Assembly: GCF_022539665.2 (NCBI RefSeq)
Contig: NC_081332.1
Coordinates: 5,980,303 to 6,044,302, forward strand
Direction of reading: 5' to 3'
DNA length: 64,000 nucleotides
DNA from: Daphnia carinata
Taxonomy: Eukaryota > Arthropoda > Branchiopoda > Diplostraca > Daphniidae
Positions within the stretch are counted from its first letter, which is position 1; each line of letters starts with the position of its first letter. This document shows, in pieces, positions 23,533 through 33,869 of the stretch. The position numbers and the translations under genes are program-made. The notes under the pieces were generated by a model, which was not told the origin of the DNA, ran no database searches, and saw only the letters and a list, made by a program, of their open reading frames with translations.

Positions 23533-26500
23533 ATGGAGAACGGCAATGGAATAGACAGCTGTAACAAAGCAGAAGTGAACTCTGAGAAAAAGGCTGAAAC
23601 TATTGTTATCATGGCATTGGAAGAAGGAAAGCCAGCGTCGGATTATGGCTTGGCTGGCGACAAACCGAAAATGTACACTGTTGACAACGACAAAGACTCG
23701 TCACCCAATCAAAATGTTGAATTACCCGAAGCCGTTACTGCAGAAGAGAACGTGGAATTGAAAGATTCGCCTATCGAAAAAACAACAAACGAAGAAGACG
23801 AGGTTAAGCAAAACGGGGATGTTGCCGAATCGGCAAACAACGTTCTAACAATCAAGGTGGAGCCTAAACCAATAGAAACGGTTGAAGAGAAACCGTTATC
23901 ACCGCCCCCGGAGAAGACGAGTGCGGAGGCGTCAGACGAAAAAGCCAAAGAAGCGCCGGTGGTAGAGGCCAAACAGGAGATGATTGAAGAAGAAATGCAA
24001 GAGGAAAATGACAAGAAAAACCTCGGCGACATGGAGATTGAGGATCAACAGTCGTCGACTTCATCCTCCCCGTCGGCCTTGCACATCCATTTGGACGATG
24101 AGGACAAGGACGAGTCCTTGAATGGTAATGAGATGTTCTGATTCGTCCAACTATCGCTGACCTTGCTCACGATGACTTTTTCCGATTAACTACCTTGAAC
24201 GAATATGTCTCTATCATTCTCTTTTTTATTTAAATTGAAACTAGACAAGGACAAGGAAACGGTAGACCCTTCACTACCTCTGATCAGCAACGTGGTCAGT
24301 CTCTCGTCGATCGCGTCATCATCGTCATCTCTGACGCCTCCGCCTCCTACCCAGTCTCATCATTCACCGTCTACACAACCTCCTTCGCCCACACCTTCGG
24401 CCGAATCAGGAAATAGCAGCGTTCGTCGAACGACACTCCGCTTTAAACGCGGCATAGAAATCAGTTTCGATGTTGATCAAAACGGCCAACCCGTTACAGT
24501 CAATAATCACGAAACGGCAGCAATGCCTTCGGCCTCGTCTGAAGAACCTCGACAGTAATTAACACGTTGCCCCCTCATGTGTAGTTTTGTTTTTTCTATT
24601 TAAATTTCCTGTGCTTTTTTTGTGTGCAGGAAACGCGGGCGTATAGACGATGAGGACGAAGAAGATACAAATCAGCCGGATGTATCCGACTTGGATGCCG
24701 AGGCAACGAACAACGTTTTGTCGTCTGTCCAAAAAGACATCCGCACCCTACGTTTCATGGCCAAACAAAAAGAGAAAGAGTGGAACTACATTTTGAAGTT
24801 GATGAAGGTCAAAGAAGAGCTTCAAGCCAAATTGATGAGAAGAAAAGAAGTGTTGAAAATCACTTCATCCAGCAGCCGAAAAATTCAACCCAACTCCAGC
24901 CAAATCCATACGGTGGCTCAAACTCATATTCCACCGCAACAACAATCGAGTGCAGCCAATTTGCAGACTCTCATAAACCACTCATTTAACGCAATGATGG
25001 GCAAATCGTCAGGCCCGTCAAAAAGTATCATGCCCAACAGCCCTGCGATGAACCATCAACAATCGCAACAACTTATCCAACAACAGCAGCTCCACCATCA
25101 ACAAATTCAACAACAGCAACTACATCAACATCAGCTCCAACAGCAAGCCAAATTGAACCGCCAACGACCAATTTTGCCAAAGCCCAGCATGCAAATCCAT
25201 CCGGAGGTTCAAATGTGGAATCAGCAACAGAACCAGCAGCAAAGTCAACACCACCATCATAATAATCATAACAGCTCGAATCAGCAACATCATCATCACC
25301 ATCATCATAACACGGTAGTCGATTCAGCTGTGGGTGCGTGTGCGGATTCGCAGGCTGATGCTCGGAATCGCCAAGGCACAGTTAGCGTTCAATCCCTCAT
25401 TGCCGACTACAGAGCCAAACATCCTGAAGAAATACCCACTCGAGGAAGACGAATCCGCCAACCTTCCAGGATTTGTAACGATCCCAACTCGTCGAGTAGT
25501 CCACCTCCAAATTCACAACCCGGTGGCCAGGAGGGTGCAAACATGAGTTTCAAGGTGACCCACAAAGTCACAATTAGAATATTTTTCTAAATGCTTGCCA
25601 GTCCGGTTCTTATTTCAAATTTTAACGATCTCCCCCTTTTTTTTCTTACAGGACGTACTGCTCCAGTTCGCCAAAATGAGCAGCCGCCAAGGTCACCCTA
25701 ATCCCGTGGATATGATCCAAGTGGGAAAAGAGTCACCCGGTACATCTGGAAATAGCGCCATGGGAGCGGGAAGCAGTGGTAGTAGCAGCGCGGCAGCTTT
25801 ACAAAGTCTGGCTGCTGCTCGTAATGCGCGCAGCAGCCCACATGCGGCCGCTTTATCCGCCGGATCTATACTCCAAAGCGCGCTCAGTGGCAGCCGCTCT
25901 AACCCCAATTTTGCTCCAACGTTGGCCCAGCTGCTCACCAATCCGGCCAACGAGCAACAACAGCAACTTCCTCAGCAGTCACCGTTAGGTGGCAACCAGC
26001 CAACAGTTTCAATTCCAATTGCAACAGCCTCTTCCTCCGCATCTTCGGCGGCCGTTGCGGCCGCTGCAGCAGCAGCATCTGTGGCTTCATCGGCTGAAGT
26101 CTTAACTCTGTCCAACCTATTAGCCACTGCCAGGGTACTTGAAAATTTCAATTTGTATTAGATTTCACAGACATGTTTCATGTTACAAATCTTATGGGTT
26201 ACAGGGCCATGTGACTATCACGTCTGAACGATCCGATCTCACCAATGACGACGTCACAGTTGTGGTAATATTTCAAACGTGAAATTAGATCATTTTCAGC
26301 CTGAATGCTAACGCTTTTATTCCCTTTCCGAACTGTGCAGGGCGGTTCAACTTCCGGCGGCCGGAATGTGTCATCCAATAATGGCAACTACTTGCGGACG
26401 AGCGGTGGTAGCGAAGTGCCAAAGTGTCAAGGTTGTAATGAGCGGGTGGCGCAATTTGTCTGCGCCGGATGCTCGAGCCAATGGTATTGCAGTCGAGAAT

Positions 26501-26645
26501 GTCAGGTACTGTGCTTCGTTTGCCCACGTGAACGACAGCTAGAATATTTTTTTTTTTTAATTAATCAAACACTGACTCGTTTCGCGTTTTTTTTTAACGC
26601 TAGGTGGCTGCCTGGGAGGAGCATTCTGAACATTGCGTAGGTTAA
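23533..26645 (+). CDS. MYND-finger nuclear protein 1 (Gln/His-rich, coiled coil)
   Basis: Exons 23533..24124, 24245..24554, 24630..25554, 25652..26134, 26205..26264, 26341..26505, 26604..26645; 858 aa from the Met at 23533 (MENGNGID), or 900 from 23407. Order: an acidic Glu/Lys-rich N-terminus; a Ser/Pro/Thr block; FKRGIEISFDVDQNGQP; a basic-acidic segment KRGRIDDEDEED; a coiled coil (LRFMAKQKEKEW...LMRRKEVLKI, about residues 335-375); a long Gln then His tract; SVQSLIADYRAKHPEE with basic RGRRIRQ; Ala/Ser-rich stretches; and a C-terminal MYND zinc finger (CQGC, CAGC, CSREC, EHSEHC). MYND fingers bind PPxLxP-type peptides in transcriptional corepressors. Probable transcription cofactor; family name not recognised. 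A second C-terminal MYND gene lies next in the same orientation. Confidence 0.85.
25040..25315 (+). repeat. CAA/CAG/CAT codon tract (poly-Gln then poly-His)
   Basis: Triplet-repeat-like coding DNA inside exon 3 of MYND gene 1. Runs of CAA and CAG encode Gln, and runs of CAT and CAC near 25250-25310 encode His and Asn. Codons are mixed, so the repeat is not a pure microsatellite. Such tracts vary in length between individuals and often sit in transcription regulators. Confidence 0.8.
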
Positions 26646-27266
26646 ACTTGACGTGAGACAATACCAAAATTCAAAGGACAATTCCATCCACACCAGGGTG
26701 AGGACGTAAGGACTGAAAAAAGAAAAAGAAAATTTATATTTTTTAATAGAAATGAAAAGATTCAAGAATGTATCAGTGCAAAAGCCGTCGAGTCGGCCAT
26801 CATCAGTTTACTGGTTTTTGTTTCGAATGAAAACGAAATGTTGTCTACATATCCACTTTTTAAATGTGTTTCGATTGACACGCTATTATGTTGCGTATTA
26901 CGTCAATCGTAATGCTCAGTTTATTTTCTGCCATTTGATTTTTTTTTCTTTAAAAGAAATATTATTTTCTTTTTTGAGTTATAAGATAGAGGGGGAGAGA
27001 AAGAGACATTTGTTTCGGCTAGTCACTACTAAAAAAAAATTTATCTATCTCTTCTGTTAATCCTTGATTCTTATGTTTCATAGCATCACGCATTTTTCTT
27101 TACCATCCATCCCTGTTGACATATTCCGCCACGACTTCCCTTTTCAAAAATCCCCGGTTGCATTAAAAATTAAGTTGTCTTAATTTCTTTTTTGTTTCAC
27201 ATTGTTTTCGGCTTATGCATATTATGCCGTATCATGACGATTTAATGAGTTTTTTTCTTTTACAAA

Positions 27267-27272
27267 AATAAA
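27267..27272 (+). terminator. Polyadenylation signal AATAAA
   Basis: Canonical hexamer 622 bp after the stop codon of MYND gene 1, the first perfect one downstream on this strand that I noticed. Assignment to that gene is inference. Confidence 0.4.
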
Positions 27273-28453
27273 AGTTCAATCAATTTCCAGCATTATTGGG
27301 TCATAAATTTTTTTTTCTTTACACAAGTGTTGAAATATCATGGCGAAATGTGTGTCAAAACCTGTTTCCTCCCTGTACACGCGTCAAAAGGCCAGGTGCG
27401 TACCACGATCAAATTGGTATATAGCACGAAAAGTTTTGGACATTTACAGCACACTACTGTTTAGGCTAACCCTCCGTATGTGTGTGTGCACAGATGGGGA
27501 ATTAAATGAAAGTTGGGGGTAACGTAAACAGAGTGGAAACACCTGCGAGTGCCAGATGAACCCCATCCATAGGTAGGACAGGCTAAAGTTCAGTTGTTTT
27601 TTTATTATTGGTTTAATTTTAACTTTTTCACAAACGTGAAGGAATTTAAGTTCACATGTTAGAACAAAATGCTACGAATCCGGAAGTAATGAGATGACGC
27701 TTTGTCTCGATCGATTTTTGCGACATTTCACTTGTTGACGATTTGGTTATTGCGCGTTGTCATGTCACCAGCATTGATTAGTAGCTGAATAAGGATATTG
27801 AATTTTTTATCTCCGTGGAAACTTGTCTTTTATTGCTAAGAGCATACGTCTATACGGCGAGGAAACTTGCAATCTCCTTGGAAACTCGTTTTGTCTGCTA
27901 TTACGTTCGATAATGCAGTTGTACAAGTCTGTTGCTTCTCTGTAATGCCATTGCTGGAATGGGAGTGTCTTTGGTTGATTTTTGTTAAGACTGAAGAAGA
28001 AAGATGTGTTTGCAGCAATGTAGCCGAATATTTCGGGTACGGCTTTTATCTTTAATGGCTGGCATTGCCATCATTTTTATTTTAACGCATCAAAAATTGC
28101 AGTATTCTTTTGGAAAATAAGCACTTAATTCAGATCGAATAACGACTGAGTTTAAGGTCAAGAGTCCAGATAGGTTATGTAGTCTAGGTCATGATAAAAG
28201 TTTTTCCATCATCATTTCGCGATCGTATTAAATTACAGCATGGTTACCGATCGTATGACAAGGCAGTTAAAAAGTTGTTTTGAATTTCGTTCCTCACGCT
28301 AGGCTTTTGCATCTGCCAAGAGGAAATAGGCAACCCTACTAACAAGCAAAAGTTATCGTTAGAAAATTCGTCTAATGCACAATAAACATAAAAAGTGGGA
28401 GTATCCAATGACAGTACGCCCCAGCCGTATTCGTAGAGTGCTAAGTCGCAGTG

Positions 28454-28477
28454 CACACACACACACACACACACACA
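28454..28477. repeat. (CA)12 microsatellite
   Basis: Twelve uninterrupted CA dinucleotides, with a few more CA units about 15 bp further on. It lies 114 bp upstream of the TATA box assigned to MYND gene 2. Confidence 0.9.
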
Positions 28478-28590
28478 TGTAACATATTTATACACACACA
28501 TACGCCCGGAGTGATGGGGAGCTCAGTTATTGGTTCTCTGATTATATACGAGTAGTTATGTCTATACTACATATACGGCAACCGAGCTCA

Positions 28591-28596
28591 TATAAA
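28591..28596 (+). promoter_or_regulatory. TATA box upstream of MYND gene 2
   Basis: TATAAA in a GC-rich flank (CTCATATAAAGCCG), 189 bp upstream of the start codon at 28785. Transcription would start near 28620. This is the clearest core-promoter element in the window. Confidence 0.5.
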
Positions 28597-28784
28597 GCCG
28601 CTCCGTCCGGCAACCAAGCAACACATTTCCCATCCAACCGTTCCCAACTTAGGACGGCTACACAGTATATCCACACTCTCTCTCTGGCTCTTCCTCGCAC
28701 TTATATAGTCCACTATTCCGCCCTTGTCGTCGTCATCAGGCATTCCAATAAGGGGGTGGGGAGGAGAAAACTGGTTGGAACGAG

Positions 28785-31700
28785 ATGGATCATTCATCAA
28801 CTGCCATCGAGCAGGAAGAGAAGATAGTTTTAGAACCTGTCTCGCCCTCGTCGTCATCTTCGTCTTCATCACCTGTGCCAGCCATCAAATTAAAAAGAAA
28901 GTGCCCGTCGGGATGGACTTTAAGTAACAACGGGACTAACTCAGGTATTAACTATCTCTTTATTGTAGCGTTTCATTTCTTTTGTTCATTTCCCTTCACA
29001 GTTTGTTCGATAACGACACTGCTATCAAGTGGCTTTCTTGGTAATGTTTAACTAGTGCCGCTATCGTTGATCTGCTCTTCCCTTTTTCTTTTCCTCTTAA
29101 AGTGGTTCGTTCCATCCGTCAAAAAGTTCATTTGTACCCGACGATAAGACAAGTGACAGAACTTGTTTGCATTTGTTTTCTTGATTTTCGCTAGTGCATA
29201 CGGAACGAGTTCATCTTATCGTGAGAAATCCGCCCTGCCCAGCATCAATCTTCTTTTACTTGTAGTTGTTATTTATTTTTGATTCTGGAAGCATAATGCT
29301 TACTGTGCAATATGAGTGAATGCCCTGAGAAAGCCTATTACCCCATTGCCGCGTAGAGAAAATGGTCATTTGATATTGATGAGTTTTCTCGGCATTACTG
29401 CGCGTTCTGTGCCCCCGTCTTTCGAGTTCCTTTTTTCCTTGGGCCCATGAACCTTTGGTTTACTGGACCATTCATGAGTGCGCATACATAAAACAAACAC
29501 TCACACAGGCATTTCTGATGTGATAAGCAATCAACTCGGTTACATACTGAATGTATATATATACAGGTCAAAGGCCAGACATGCAGCTTATACGATCTAC
29601 TTTCTCATTGACGAACGATATCCACCACTAACAAAAATGTCGAAGTTCGAAATTATTACATAAATATGGTTAAATGACGAATAGCTAAAATGATTGACAG
29701 CTACGTCCTTGATCCATTCGGCAGAGGGATTTCCAAATGCATCTTGCAATCTTGCAAATCTTTTCAGCATTCGACTTACCTATTTTTGCTTTTAAATCTT
29801 CAAAATACCGAGTCTTTTACACCGAACAAAACATGTTTATAATCTAATAATTTCTTTTCTTCTGAAATCTGACTGTCCACCCATCAAGATAGCCACCGAA
29901 TCTGAAGGGAGTGCCTAAGGGGTGATTGTCCGTGAGCCGGAAAAACCAGCTTGACTGGTTTCTCGCTAGGTGGCCTCGCCGGTTGATATGGAAGGGAGCG
30001 CTTTGACAGCATCTGGAAGGAAGTGGGGAAGGGGATTAGAGGGGAGAGCCTGTAAAACACGTTTCTATATTTGTACCGAAATCGATATCGGCGTGAGGCG
30101 AAGGGGGAGGAGAATGCGTGCACCGTCGCCGTAACGTTCATCTCCCAACCACCAGCAGGTGGGAGATAGGGACCAGAGAAATTCGATGTCTCTTTGTCGA
30201 AGTGGATGGTAGGTAGTTTAATCGCCTTGTTGTGGATCTTCTGCCCCAGTGGTTGTGTAACTAGTTGTAAGCAGTTTCAATCAAGAAACTAAATGTGATC
30301 TCGTTGTGTTATCCAAAGTTATTTTATGCCCTGTCCTGTACTTGGCTGCTGTTATCAGGTGTGATTAGGTGATTAGCATTTTAAGAGATAAGGGATACTA
30401 TATCTGCCCAATCTTCTGTCTTATCTCAAAGTTCTCACTCACTTCACCGAGGCTTTTCCCAGTTCACATTGCATATACTATTGCCTCATATTATATTATC
30501 AAACACTTTACAACCACTATTGCAAACATGCACAATCTGCATCCCCACTAGCAGGGCATCAGCGTACAAAAAAATGTCTCACACAACAAGAACATACATT
30601 GACTTTTGTGTGTACACGTCAGGAGTTTGCTCAACTGTCCCTTTGTAACTATATTGAATATCATCTGACTTGAATTGCTGTTATCCAGCACGTAAGGTTT
30701 TTCTGTTATCTTTATTTGTTTCTAGCATGGACCTAATCTTGTACCGTGTTTCATTATTTTGTCAGTATCCAAACTACGTCGTGGTGGTCGCTTCAAATTA
30801 AAACTTAGATCTTGGATGGCCGAACCACTGGTGGTGAAGGAGGGAGACGCCAGCTTACGACTTGCCACCGATTTGCCTCGTTTCAACTGGCTCGAGTTAA
30901 AATTGAACCAAAAACAAGATGGGACGAATGGGGAAACCAACGTTTGTTCTTCCGCCAATAACGACGGCCTTCCAATCGTTCCGCTCAAGATTCGCATCCT
31001 GGAAAAGAGCTCATACGCCGCAAGGCTTACCGAAGGCCTTTCTGTTGCTCCCTCTGTTACGAAGGAACTAGACCAGTCAGTAGCTCAACACCTAAAATCC
31101 GACGAAGCCTCGGTACCAACATGCACCTCAAGGTGGCCGCTCAAGAAGAGGCTCATTCGTCAGCTCAGTCCAGTCACCAGTCCGAGGACAAGCCCAGTTG
31201 CAAGTCCAATTACGAGTCCCGTTGCCAGCCCAGTTGTTAACAAAGTCATTAGCCAGTTGGATGTAATAAAGCCAATTTTAACCCAAACACTCGTCTGCAA
31301 CGCCACACAGTAAGTCAAACCAAAATTTTCAGTTTGATCTTGATGTTTGTTTTGTATTTCCTTTTTCATGCTTGTTTAAACAGAATAACACAAGAAAGAC
31401 TGCAGACGGAATTACGACAAAGTCCACCCGCTCAAAGAGGACCAGTGATCATGAGGAATGTTTTACCTCCCACCCCACCGGCATCCTCTGCACCTCCCGA
31501 ATTAATGCCAGTGGATGCCAATGACCAAGACAAACCGCTAGATTTGTCACGGCGTTGTGCATTTGAACCTGCAGCCACTCGGCTCGAAGATAAAGCTGAA
31601 ATCGAAATCATCGCGATGACAACACGGATAAACAGCAAAGCAGTTCCTCAACCAGTTGATTTTCAACCGTCACGACAACGACTTTCTCGCAACCCGGCTG

Positions 31701-32523
31701 AAATCCATCGAATTCAACGGACTGAAAAAGACCTTGTCGCCAAACCGATGCGAGAACATACTGTCCAAAGGAATCCGCCAATTCGGGCACCTGAATCCTT
31801 GTTTCCCGACTGGAGCAGAAATGGTACCAGTGGATTTCGACCTTACAGAGAACAGCGACCGCCTGTGGCTGTGGCATCGACGCTCGTGAACACAATAACT
31901 CCAACGGCCAGACCATTTTTCTTACCTCCATTGCGTCCACTGCCGCACCACTGGAATAGTCTTGTTGTCCAGCAACAGCGTAACCCTGTTGTCCGTCCTG
32001 AAGTGCAGTTACATCCAGTAGGATCAGCTGCACCCTCAGCCGGCTTCATAACCAGGCCTCGGCTCTTTCACCCTCAACAGGTGACGGCAGCCACAACAAA
32101 AAAAACCTTGTCTATTGCATCTCATACTATAACGACGCTTCCACCCGATTGGTCTCTACGTAGCTGCGTCGTTTGCTCGCGGAGAGCAGATTTTCGCTGC
32201 GCTGGTTGTCATGGCAACGCATACTGCAGTGAGTTATATCTCCATACGCATTTTACATATTTTGTTGTAAGCCTCATGTTGACATGTGTTTCTCTTTTTC
32301 AGGTACCCTTTGCCAGGTAAGCATATATATATATTACGGATACGAATTGCAACCGAATCAGTCTTCTCAGTCTATCTATAATATTTACCTTATTGGCTTT
32401 CTCGAAAGAAGCAAAATTCAATGACATTATAATATATAAGGACAATCTTGAAGTGTTTAAATTTTATTTTTATAGGCTAGGGATTGGCCAAACCATAGTC
32501 AACTTTGCCAGCGTAACAGCTGA
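28785..32523 (+). CDS. MYND-finger nuclear protein 2 with CtBP-type motif
   Basis: Exons 28785..28944, 30766..31309, 31384..32228, 32303..32316, 32476..32523; 536 aa. Intron 1 is 1.8 kb and exon 4 is a 14-nt microexon encoding most of STLCQ inside the finger. Order: an acidic/Ser-rich N-terminus; a basic block KLRRGGRFKLKLRSW; a degenerate SPV-S/T-SP repeat (about residues 187-210); PLDLSRR, a perfect PxDLS CtBP-binding motif; Pro/Gln-rich sequence; and a C-terminal MYND finger with the full ligand set (CVVC, CAGC, YC, LC, NHSQLC). Likely a transcriptional corepressor scaffold in the nucleus, by inference from motifs. It lies next to another gene of the same overall plan, suggesting an old tandem duplication. 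Family name not recognised. Confidence 0.82.
28945..30765 (+). other. Large intron 1 of MYND gene 2
   Basis: 1,821 bp, far longer than neighbouring introns. Donor TCAG|GTATTAAC and acceptor TTGTCAG|TATCC join NS to VSKLRRGG in phase 1. No nested gene, repeat or RNA gene was recognised. It may carry regulatory elements or an alternative first exon. Confidence 0.6.
31164..31239 (+). repeat. Short tandem coding repeat (SPV-type)
   Basis: Degenerate 12-18-bp units (AGTCC.GT..CCAGTCC) in MYND gene 2 encode repeated S-P-V/I-A/T-S-P. The units differ at many silent positions, so the repeat is old or kept by selection on the protein. Ser-Pro pairs are typical proline-directed kinase sites. Confidence 0.7.
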
Positions 32524-32692
32524 CCTGGCCGAAATTTTCTCTACGGAAGAGAACGCCCACCGTTTAGTTTTTTCATCAAAAGTTTCATGTGTTTTATCTT
32601 TTTATCTGTTATTGATGTTGTTGCTGTGGTTTTTGAAATGAAAAAAAAAATTATTTGGTTTGGAAAAAAAATAATTATTTATCCGTCAACAG

Positions 32693-33516
32693 TTAATGAA
32701 TTCCCCAAACTTCTTCGAAAGCACTACACAATTTAGAACAGGTAAGTGCAGCTGACAATGGGTACTGGCTAATGCTGATCTCTTCCTCACTGTATTCAAC
32801 GTCTACTTTTCCGTGAGCCATCGCACCTACCACGATTGCGATTGGCTCGTCTGGTAACACGATATCTCGTGGTTTAACCAGTTTCGTTGAGCTGAAGGTG
32901 GTGGCGATTTTGCGGCAACCAACAGGTAAATGATCTTGGATTGGGTTCTTTATTACTTTTAGCAGCTTCATTGGTCCATTTGCTGCTTTGATACTCATCT
33001 TATGAAGAAGCTGGACTGTAAAACATATATATTGGTAAATACAATTATGTTAAGAAACTATGTGAATTTACCCATTAAGCCAGCAAATCTTGTATATGTT
33101 CTTGGAATTCTTGTTTGTGGATTGACTTCAATCAAGACATTTTTTGCAGTATGAATATAAACTTGAAGAAGTCCTGCTCGGTTTAATGGGGAGTCAAGGA
33201 GCATCAATAAGCATTGGTGGGTGATGTCGGGGCGACAAGATGATGGTTCACGATTGTGTTTTTTCAAAAAACCAATATGATCATCACAATTAAGCAGTTC
33301 AAAATCTTTTCCAATCTGTATGCAGAATATAGTTTTAGGTAGCATTATATGCATGGGAGAAATTAATTTTACCTTTGCTGATTCAAGCTGAGCTTGTTCT
33401 AGAATGACAATCAAACGTTTCTCTTGATTTCTCAAATGAATATTTGAGAGAATTTTTGGAGGTTTTGCGATATAATCGGTTTCTTCGCCTTCAGGGATTT
33501 TTCTTTTGTTACTCAT
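32693..33516 (-). CDS. EMG1: 18S rRNA pseudouridine N1-methyltransferase EMG1/NEP1
   Basis: Exons: complement(32693..33015, 33072..33315, 33373..33516); 236 aa from the first ATG ([10 protein letters not shown]). A SPOUT-class enzyme that methylates a pseudouridine in 18S rRNA and helps assemble the 40S subunit in the nucleolus. Family motifs: [12 protein letters not shown] near the N-terminus; [76 protein letters not shown]; and a C-terminal knot segment with [11 protein letters not shown]. The length matches the animal family. Its 3' end faces MYND gene 2 with only 169 bp between stop codons. Confidence 0.95.
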
Positions 33517-33869
33517 ATTGTACTGCAATCGGCCACCTGTTTAAGATTTAATTGTTTTCACTAAACCTTTGTGGTTTTCTTGCCTAACGTAAACCAAATC
33601 AACTAAGAAATTGTAACAAGACACATGTGCCCAGCAGACTACACTAAATTCGAATTGTCTAAACAGAATCCTTATTTTTCCGTAGTTGCCAATAGACGCA
33701 ATACTAAAATTATTAATTTATTTCCCTCGTCTGCCTTGCAATAATCCGGTTTATCGCTCGAAATTTAACGTTGGTTTCAATAAAGTGATTAGTGTTCTGG
33801 TTAAACCGGCCCTTTTTTAAATATCGGAAAACAAAGTGCTGCTTTCCATCAACTTTATTTTTTTTTTTT

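Larger units (their letters stand above)
26646..28784. other. 3' UTR and intergenic region between the two MYND genes
   Basis: 2.1 kb. A polyadenylation signal AATAAA at 27267-27272 probably ends MYND gene 1, giving a ~640-base 3' UTR. A (CA)12 microsatellite lies at 28454-28477 and a TATA box at 28591-28596. No credible gene was seen between about 27300 and 28450. Confidence 0.55.

Noticed and set aside
23709..24032. Long antisense open frame opposite MYND gene 1 (also 25120-25308 and 25693-25950)
   Set aside because: The translation is pure Ser, Met/Leu or Ala runs, the mirror of the sense Glu-, His- and Ala-rich codons; no start context or splice support.
28945..30765. Possible nested gene in the large intron of MYND gene 2 (frames at 29478-29663, 29884-30141, 30369-30551)
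   Set aside because: Short, no homology recognised, no matching splice sites; codon content like intergenic DNA.
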